Assembly: GCA_024402435.1 (NCBI GenBank)
Contig: JAKSTU010000011.1
Location: forward strand, 1 to 64,000
Source of the DNA: Treponemataceae bacterium
Lineage (GTDB): Bacteria; Spirochaetota; Spirochaetia; Treponematales; Treponemataceae
Direction of reading: 5' to 3'
DNA: 64,000 nt
A program made the position numbers and the translations under genes. Of this stretch, positions 58,585 to 64,000 are shown one piece after another. The notes below the pieces were generated by a model. The model was not told where the DNA came from and did no database searches. It saw nothing but the letters and a program-made list of their open reading frames with translations. Each line of letters opens with the position of its first letter. Positions within the stretch are counted from its first letter, which is position 1.

Positions 58585-59379
58585 ATGAAAACCAAAGAAG
58601 CAATAATTGAGCAGCAGAAAAAATTCATTCAGGAAATGAAAGACAAAACTTATGCTTTCATTAATTCAATCGACAAATCAGAAATCGAAACCATTCTTCT
58701 TTCCGGCAGTGTCTCCCGGTCAGATTATTTTCCGCAGAAAAAAGACAACGGCGAATACAACGGAATGGTTGATCTTATCGTCATGCGCAAAAAAGAAAGC
58801 AGAATCACTGCTGAAGAAATTTTCGGACCAGATCAGGATCCGCCGATTCCCTATCATTGTGTAAAAGCTGACAACATCTGGTTTGCAATTTTATTCACTG
58901 ATTTTATTGATGCAGACATGTTTTCCAAATTTGAAGAGCCGAGAAAATTTTCTGTATTGGAATCTCAAATATTGTACGACCCGAATAATTCCTATAAAAA
59001 TGAGCTTGCGAAAATAAATCAGTTTGTAACACAAGAGTTGAAAAACAATCTGAACAACTCGCTTGGCTACATTCATTATCTGATTTCCGATTATAAAAAA
59101 GACCGCTGGTTCCGCCGTGATGCATTCATCCAATTGCATGAGAATTTGAATACGGCAATAAGAGCCGGTGTCCGCGCTTTGTTTTATCTGAATGGTTTCT
59201 ATTCACCGGCAGAGGACAGGGCAATTTATTATTCACATAGTCTGCAGAAACTCCCGGAAAATTATGCACAAGCAATCTCAAAAGCCTGCAGTCAGGATAC
59301 AGATTCAGAAGATGATTATTTCAGGCGGGAAAAAATCTTCATGGAAAAAATAGTCGGCTTCATTGAAAAATCCATATAA
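58585..59379 (+). CDS. Nucleotidyltransferase-domain protein
   Basis: A 264-residue protein from ATG 58585 (a GTG at 58576 is also in frame). The N-terminal part has the polymerase-beta nucleotidyltransferase pattern LLSGSVSRSDYF followed by MVDLIVM, giving G-S and D-x-D-like metal residues with some deviation. The C-terminal 120 residues are helical (WFRRDAFIQLHENLNTAIRAGVRAL), as in NT proteins with a helical accessory domain. Such proteins include antibiotic-modifying and toxin/antitoxin NTases; role unknown. A GC-rich structured stretch (58480-58570) separates it from the toxin gene. Confidence 0.65.
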   Translation: MKTKEAIIEQQKKFIQEMKDKTYAFINSIDKSEIETILLSGSVSRSDYFPQKKDNGEYNGMVDLIVMRKKESRITAEEIFGPDQDPPIPYHCVKADNIWFAILFTDFIDADMFSKFEEPRKFSVLESQILYDPNNSYKNELAKINQFVTQELKNNLNNSLGYIHYLISDYKKDRWFRRDAFIQLHENLNTAIRAGVRALFYLNGFYSPAEDRAIYYSHSLQKLPENYAQAISKACSQDTDSEDDYFRREKIFMEKIVGFIEKSI

Positions 59380-59387
59380 GGCCGTTC

Positions 59388-59495
59388 CCCCAAGTCCCAG
59401 CAAACTGTGACTTGGGGTCGCAGTATTCCGGGCTCGGCTCTCGCCTCGGTACTTCGCACCTGCCTGCGGCAGCCCTCCATGTTGCTAACGGGGGA
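59388..59495. repeat. GC-rich intergenic repeat region with strong hairpin
   Basis: CCCCAAGTC (59388-59396) and GACTTGGGG (59409-59417) form a 9-bp hairpin eight bases after the nucleotidyltransferase stop. GC-rich sequence follows, ending with GCCCTCCATG..GCTAACGGGGG (59472-59495), related to 22143-22171. No ORF is supported in the 265-bp gap. Confidence 0.5.
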
Positions 59496-59596
59496 GTTAT
59501 TGCGATGATCGGCAATGGTTTTTGATGATTTGAAGCTTCGAGAAATGCTCAGTTTTCAGAAAACTGCATTTCCAATTGCAAAAGCGCCGGCTGTGT

Positions 59597-59617
59597 GTGT
59601 AGCGACGCTGGCCAGCG
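59597..59617 (+). repeat. Copy of the GTGTAGCGACGCT palindromic repeat
   Basis: The 13 bases GTGTAGCGACGCT are identical to 53003-53015, and the following palindrome CGCTGGCCAGCG differs from CGCTAGCTAGCG at 53012-53023 by two changes that keep self-complementarity. Confidence 0.55.
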
Positions 59618-59644
59618 TTTTGAAAGAATCAGGCGCAGAAAAAA

Positions 59645-60313
59645 TCATGTAATTTTGTGGAGCATCTGCTTTTTGTTCAGGCCGTTTTTCTTTGCTTTTT
59701 TGTCCCACATCTGGCTGTTTGCCATGGAAACAAACATGAACTGCGGAATGTCCGGGCTTGAGAAAGAGTCCTGGGCTTTTTTCTGCAGCATAAGGTTTTC
59801 CGCAAAAACTTCAAGTTTTTTGCCTGCGCTTTTCAAAGGCATTTTGCTCAGAGCGTTCGGTCCCGTCATCCCGATGATTTCTCCGCCGCCCAAACCGATG
59901 CCCTGTCCCCAGCTGAGACCGCATTTCAAGGTCCAGCTTCGGAGCATTCTGAAAGAAAGAGCGCATTCCATGCCGTCATAAAATCCGCAGTTTGCCGCTG
60001 CGTAAACAACAATCTGCTTTTGCGTGTTTCGCTTTTTGAATTTTTTGCTTGTAAAAAAATCTTCCAGCCGCAGAAGCTGTTCCGTCATGTTGGAAGGCAA
60101 AGAGGCCACATAAACCGGAAAAGCCCACAGAATCGCGTCGCAGTCACCAAAAACATCGTAGTCGGTTTCCGTAAGGCAATTTGACCTGATTGAAAAAACA
60201 CTGAATTTTGTTTCCGGCTGCAGTGCCTCAATGTTTTTTCTGATTCTGTCTATAATTTGTGCCGAATTTCCGCCCTCCGGTTTTGGGCTTGCATTCAATA
60301 CCACAATTTTCAT
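59645..60313 (-). CDS. NAD(P)H-dependent flavin oxidoreductase, flavodoxin-fold
   Basis: A 222-residue protein starting MKIVVLNASPKPEGGNSAQI, the FMN-binding loop of the flavodoxin-like NADPH-dependent FMN reductases. AILWAFPVYVASLP is the second flavin-contact loop. It could be an azoreductase, quinone reductase or electron shuttle; partner unknown. The ATG overlaps the stop of the upstream gene (ATGA), so the two are co-translated. Confidence 0.82.
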   Translation of the reverse strand: MKIVVLNASPKPEGGNSAQIIDRIRKNIEALQPETKFSVFSIRSNCLTETDYDVFGDCDAILWAFPVYVASLPSNMTEQLLRLEDFFTSKKFKKRNTQKQIVVYAAANCGFYDGMECALSFRMLRSWTLKCGLSWGQGIGLGGGEIIGMTGPNALSKMPLKSAGKKLEVFAENLMLQKKAQDSFSSPDIPQFMFVSMANSQMWDKKAKKNGLNKKQMLHKIT

Positions 60314-60813
60314 AAGGCAATCCCTTTTAGTCCGGATTTGTCCCGATAAAAAGACACGCTGCATCCGGTTCCGTTCATGTCGAATGTCAGTTCATCCACA
60401 ATGCGGTTCGCAATGGTTTCTTCTTCCGGAGTAATCATTTCTCCGTAAAAGTTTGCAGACACATTGAAGCGGTTTTCGTAACGCGGTGTGTGGCGCATTC
60501 TTCCTTCTGTCACCTCCAGATAAGGCAGCATATATGGAAGAAAACGGTCCAGCACACGCTTTACCTGCGGACTGAAACCACCGTAGCAGCAGCGGCTTAT
60601 GATGATTACGTCGGTTGCTTTTGCCAGAAGGTCACCGATCTGATGACCTTCGTCAGGAATCACGCAGTAGGAAGGATTCTGAATCCAGCAGCCGAAGCAC
60701 CCCAGACAGGAATGGATTCCCTGAGACGGAGATATTACATAATCATCCGTGGGAAGGCTCCTGAACAGTTTTGAGAATTCTTTTTCCTGCAGATCGTGAA
60801 TAATCAGCTTCAT
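60310..60813 (-). CDS. Flavodoxin-family protein with N-terminal cysteine cluster
   Basis: A 167-residue protein with flavodoxin-fold traits (IIISRCCYGGFSP as the phosphate/flavin loop) and a cysteine-rich stretch SCLGCFGCWIQNPSYC, common in iron-sulfur flavoprotein-like reductases. The usual N-terminal glycine-rich FMN loop is not evident, so it may be a shortened partner of the next protein. It overlaps the following reductase gene by four bases and lies 40 nt after the GH94 stop. Confidence 0.7.
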   Translation of the reverse strand: MKLIIHDLQEKEFSKLFRSLPTDDYVISPSQGIHSCLGCFGCWIQNPSYCVIPDEGHQIGDLLAKATDVIIISRCCYGGFSPQVKRVLDRFLPYMLPYLEVTEGRMRHTPRYENRFNVSANFYGEMITPEEETIANRIVDELTFDMNGTGCSVSFYRDKSGLKGIAL

Positions 60814-60854
60814 TTTTGTTCCACCAGTGATTCCCCAGCTTTTATTTTCCGACC

Positions 60855-63284
60855 TCAGCCGATGATTGCTTCAACTGTTGTTTCGGCGGTAAGCATTTCG
60901 GCGGGGATTGTGTTTCCGCTGATCTCTTTTCCGTTTACAGTCAGTTTTGCAATTCCTTTGCAATGGTGTGCCGGATTCTTTACGCTGATTTTTACGTTGC
61001 ATCCGCGGAATCTGCGTTCAGCTGTAAATCCGTCCCAGGCCGTGGGAATGCACGGATCAATCATCAGACCTTCGTATACAGGGTGAATACCCAGAATGTA
61101 CTGAGTTACACTGTAGTATGACCAGGTTGCAGCTCCAGAAAGCCAGGATACGCGTGCCGTACCGGGACGAGGTGAATAAATTGAGTAAGTTGTCTGACAC
61201 TGGACATAAGGTTCTGCCTGACGGATTTCCGCTTTGTCGTTGTAAGAAGCGGGAAGGGCAGCCTTGCAGTATTCGTAGGCGCGGTCGCCGTTTCCGAGCA
61301 TTGTTTCAGCAATGATTCCCCAGCCCTGCGTGTGGTTGAAGATACCGGCGTTTTCTTTGATACCTTTGTTGAACACTACTGCGCGCATTACGTCTACAGT
61401 GGTTTTTGCAAAAGGCGGAGCGCAGAGCATCAGTCCGTAGGGTGTTGCAAGTTTGTCTTTTACGGTCTGCATTGCTTTCTGAGCCTGTTCCGGTGTGGCA
61501 GCCCCGCTGAGTACGGCCCAAACCTGTGTGTTGAAGTAAACTTGTCCTTCTTCAAAAGTTTTTGTTCCGTATACTGTTCCGTCTTCTGCAATTGCCCAGA
61601 TGAACCAGTTTCCGTCCCAGCAGTGTTTCTGGATGTTTGCGTCAAGTTCGGCCTTGCGTGCATCAGCCCAATCAGCTTCGTCATTTTTGCCCATGCGGCG
61701 GCAGATGTCTGCATAAACTGTAAAACCGAGTCTCAGCTGGAATGCTACAAAAAGGCTTTCACCGCGGTAACCGAGGCGGAGACAGTCGTTCCAGTCAGCA
61801 GAAAGTCCGCATGGAAGTCCGTGAGAACCGCTTCTTTCCAGGTTGAAAAGCAGAGCCTGCTTAAGGTGCTCAAGAACTGTTGCGCTTCCTTTGTCTGCAT
61901 AAGGAATTACTTTGTTGTAGAAATCAAAGTCCCCTGTTTCTGAAACGTAGCAGGGAATTGAATTGAAGAACCAGAGACAGTCGTCGCTGCGGAGTTCTTC
62001 TGCAGGGGTGGGCGTAACTTTTCCGGGTTCGTGGCGGACAGGATTGATTACAGGAACTGCGCCGCCGTGTGACAACTGGCCTGAAAGCATCAGAACAAGT
62101 CTGTCTCTTGCAACTTCAGGAATTGCAGCGCTTACACCGAGAATGTCCTGCACTGAGTCACGGAAACCGAATCCGTCACGTTCACCGTTGTAAATCAGGC
62201 TGGCAGCGCGGCTCCATGCAAAAGTGATAAGACAGTTGTAAAGTCCCCACATGTTTACCGTATGGTTGATGTCTTCATCAGGAGTGTTTACGGAAAGACT
62301 GTTCAGTTTGTTGTGCCAGTCCTTTTTCAGGGCCTCAAGTTCCATTTTTGCTGTTTCAATTGAGCCGAAGCGGGCAACGGTTTTTTTGCCCACAGTTTCT
62401 CCGGAACCGATTCCCAGCATTACAGCCAGTTCTTTTGATTCGCCGGGAGCAAGGGTAATGTTTGTCTGGAAAGATCCGCAGCTGTTGTCACCGTATGCGC
62501 ATGAGTTGCTGCATTTTCCGCCGGTAACAGCCTTAGGTGCGTGATATCCGCCGTAAGTTCCGATGAAAGAGTTGCGGTCTGTGTCAAAGCCATCAACATT
62601 TGCACCGATCAGTGCCAGCCATGTGTTCATGGAAACATCGCCTTCCAGATTGATTGCGTCCGGGTCACCGCCTGCAGCAATTATTTTTGCGCGGTTCTGT
62701 TCTTCCATGTGCTTCTGGATGTCGATTCCGATGATGTTGTCCTTGTTCCAGCCCTGATTGATGAAAATTGAATACTGAAGATTGACCTGGTCCTGTGTCG
62801 TGTTCCACTGGTTTGTCAGTTCGCAGTAGCTGAATACAGAAAGATTTCTCGGTTTGTCAGAATTGTTTGTGACTTTGAGCATCCAGTATTCAAAGTTCTG
62901 GTTGAGAGGTACAAAATATGTTGTTTCCGTTGCAATGTCTGAGTAGTCGGAAGTGATTGTCGTATATGCAGTTCCGTGCCGGCAAGTGCTCTTGTATGAG
63001 TCAAGGCTTTTTCCTACCGGCTGCCATGATGCGGACCAGAAATCAGCATTGTCATTGTCACGCAGGTAAAAGTAGCGTCCGGGCTGATCCATCGGCACGG
63101 AGTTGAAGCGCAGTCTCATGAAGCGTCCTCTTGCACCGGATTTGAAGAATCCGTATCCGCCTGCATTGTTTGTAATGACAGCACCATACTGAGTTGATCC
63201 CAAATAGTTGCTCCATGACTGTGGTGTATCGGGCCGTGTGATTACATATTCCCGGGCCTGGTCATCAAAATAACCGTAATTCAT
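60855..63284 (-). CDS. GH94 glycoside phosphorylase, cellobiose/cellobionate-type, specificity uncertain
   Basis: A complete 809-residue GH94 enzyme with catalytic Asp500 in LSADWNDCLRLGYRGES. It shares the fold and N-terminal MNYGYFDDQAREYVITRPD with the GH94 at 4478 but differs in substrate loops: SRAASLIYNGERDGFGFRDSVQD rather than IEVGGRTGLGYRDT, and EGQVYFNTQVWAV rather than EGRVHLESNAWAV. It also lacks the insertion seen after the catalytic loop in classical cellobiose phosphorylases. Phosphorolysis to glucose-1-phosphate plus an acceptor (glucose, gluconate or other) is likely. No signal peptide. An extended -10 promoter and a small palindrome lie upstream. Confidence 0.85.
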   Translation of the reverse strand: MNYGYFDDQAREYVITRPDTPQSWSNYLGSTQYGAVITNNAGGYGFFKSGARGRFMRLRFNSVPMDQPGRYFYLRDNDNADFWSASWQPVGKSLDSYKSTCRHGTAYTTITSDYSDIATETTYFVPLNQNFEYWMLKVTNNSDKPRNLSVFSYCELTNQWNTTQDQVNLQYSIFINQGWNKDNIIGIDIQKHMEEQNRAKIIAAGGDPDAINLEGDVSMNTWLALIGANVDGFDTDRNSFIGTYGGYHAPKAVTGGKCSNSCAYGDNSCGSFQTNITLAPGESKELAVMLGIGSGETVGKKTVARFGSIETAKMELEALKKDWHNKLNSLSVNTPDEDINHTVNMWGLYNCLITFAWSRAASLIYNGERDGFGFRDSVQDILGVSAAIPEVARDRLVLMLSGQLSHGGAVPVINPVRHEPGKVTPTPAEELRSDDCLWFFNSIPCYVSETGDFDFYNKVIPYADKGSATVLEHLKQALLFNLERSGSHGLPCGLSADWNDCLRLGYRGESLFVAFQLRLGFTVYADICRRMGKNDEADWADARKAELDANIQKHCWDGNWFIWAIAEDGTVYGTKTFEEGQVYFNTQVWAVLSGAATPEQAQKAMQTVKDKLATPYGLMLCAPPFAKTTVDVMRAVVFNKGIKENAGIFNHTQGWGIIAETMLGNGDRAYEYCKAALPASYNDKAEIRQAEPYVQCQTTYSIYSPRPGTARVSWLSGAATWSYYSVTQYILGIHPVYEGLMIDPCIPTAWDGFTAERRFRGCNVKISVKNPAHHCKGIAKLTVNGKEISGNTIPAEMLTAETTVEAIIG

Positions 63285-63320
63285 TAATGTGTTCCTTCCT
63301 TAAATGTTGAAAATCGAAAA

Positions 63321-63407
63321 GTTGTTCCGACAACTGATGATTGACAGTTTCTGTTGCTATGTCTCTGCATTTTCCGGCATTCAACGCAGCTTCAGTCAGA
63401 CATTATA
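63321..63407 (-). promoter_or_regulatory. Promoter and palindrome upstream of the second GH94 gene
   Basis: On the minus strand a TGTTATAAT extended -10 (hexamer at 63402-63407) starts a leader of about 110 nt containing the palindrome GTTGT-TCCG-ACAAC (63321-63334). The first GH94 gene has a similar extended -10 but a different operator. Confidence 0.5.
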
Positions 63408-63449
63408 ACATATGTTTCAATAAATGACATGCCCTTGTTCAATAATCGG

Positions 63450-63478
63450 TTGACGTCAGCCCTGATTATCTGTAGTTT
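63450..63478 (+). promoter_or_regulatory. Leaderless-type promoter of the terminal membrane protein gene
   Basis: TTGACG (63450-63455), 17-nt spacer and TAGTTT (63473-63478) end seven bases before ATG 63486; no ribosome binding site. Confidence 0.5.
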
Positions 63479-63485
63479 TAAATCA

Positions 63486-64000
63486 TGATTTTATTTTATC
63501 TCAAGAAAAACTTTTGCGACGGTTGGGACAACCTGCTGTGGATTATCGTCAATAACCTGATTTGTATTGCTGTTGTTGCTGCAACATATCTTGGCCTCAG
63601 TTATCTGGCAACCGGAACTTTGGGAACTGATGTTGCCACCGTAACAGAAATCATGCCTGTGCCTGCACTTATTGCGTGTTCTGTGGTTCTGGGTGTGGCC
63701 GGTGTTTGGCTTGTTTCCTCACTGATTCTTTCCATAAGTGATTCATGCGCAAAAATTGCGGATTTCAAATCACCCTCTTATAAGGAACTTTTCAAGAATC
63801 TTAAAAACTGCTGGAAAGACGGAATTCTCTTTGCGCTTCTTAATCTGATGATTGCTGTTCTGGCTCTGATCGGAATTCCTTTCTATTTGAGTATGGGCGG
63901 ATTGTTCGGGCTTTTTCTCGGATCCCTTGTTTTCTGGGCTCTTGTGGTAACCATTCTTGCCATGCAGTGGTTTTTGCCCCTGCGTTCCCAGCTTAAAGGC
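63486..64000 (+). CDS. Membrane protein, possibly DUF624-like, 3' end outside the window
   Basis: An open frame from ATG 63486 continues to the window end (171 codons). It begins MILFYLKKNFCDGWDNLLWIIV and has at least four hydrophobic segments (about 14-40, 60-80, 110-130, 132-155) with a cytoplasmic-looking loop rich in Lys between the second and third. The layout resembles YesL/DUF624 membrane proteins that often accompany sugar uptake systems. Function unknown. Confidence 0.65.

Noticed and set aside
1..64000. CRISPR array, rRNA, complete insertion sequence or integrase gene
   Set aside because: I looked for regularly spaced direct repeats, rRNA-like conserved segments, transposase and tyrosine-recombinase signatures and found none.

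Overview
The window looks like a chromosomal segment of a spirochaete, most likely a gut- or rumen-type Treponema. The main reasons are the gene order cheA - cheW/cheR-like fusion - cheX - cheY, a CheX-type CheY phosphatase, a NifS/NifU iron-sulfur system with a BFD-like domain on NifU, GatCAB, EF-P with EpmA, and many Treponema-style housekeeping proteins. Two GH94 disaccharide phosphorylases fit a carbohydrate-fermenting host-gut or rumen lifestyle. The species is inferred, not proven. Base composition is moderate over most of the window and drops clearly between about 54.7 and 58.5 kb.

Layout: 0-4.5 kb holds a DUF2200 protein, a hypothetical protein, a diaminobutyrate aminotransferase/decarboxylase pair and PncC/CinA. 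4.5-7 kb is an N,N'-diacetylchitobiose phosphorylase-like GH94 gene with a perfect 11-bp inverted-repeat operator. 7-12.1 kb is a reverse-strand amino-acid block (thrA, a DAHP synthase-like/prephenate dehydratase fusion, ilvN) whose products all carry ACT-type regulatory domains. 12.4-17.4 kb is the chemotaxis operon; cheB follows at 20.2 kb beside a TtcA-like gene. 17.4-20.1 kb has a winged-helix regulator, tRNA-Val(GAC), efp and epmA. 22-26.3 kb is an iron(III)-family ABC transporter behind a structured leader. 26.4-37.4 kb carries galT, a lipid glycosyltransferase, gatCAB, a short aminotransferase-like protein, a LysM/M23 lipoprotein, rlmE, a polyprenyl synthase, TPR and Smr proteins. 37.4-46.8 kb has a J-domain protein, infA, a DksA-type protein, tRNA-Val(CAC), MATE-nifS-nifU-MATE and a large peptidase-MA/beta-propeller protein. 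46.9-54.6 kb is small metabolic genes, an AEC transporter, an HD phosphohydrolase, icd and pncB.

54.7-59.6 kb is accessory. It is AT-rich, contains one well-formed integron-type attC site, hypothetical and frameshifted genes, a glycosylase-like protein, a UPF0175/DUF3368 toxin-antitoxin pair preceded by a triple-hairpin element, and a nucleotidyltransferase. No integrase is visible. The window closes with two overlapping flavodoxin-like reductases, a second, divergent GH94 phosphorylase and the start of a membrane protein.

The observations most worth follow-up are: (1) the DAHP synthase-like domain fused to prephenate dehydratase, which lacks three of the four metal ligands and looks like a pseudoenzyme or sensor domain; (2) at least five genes whose -10 box lies only 6-7 nt before the start codon, implying leaderless mRNAs; (3) the attC-bearing AT-rich island; (4) the structured ABC-transporter leader with mutually exclusive pairings; (5) palindromic intergenic repeats with compensatory differences.
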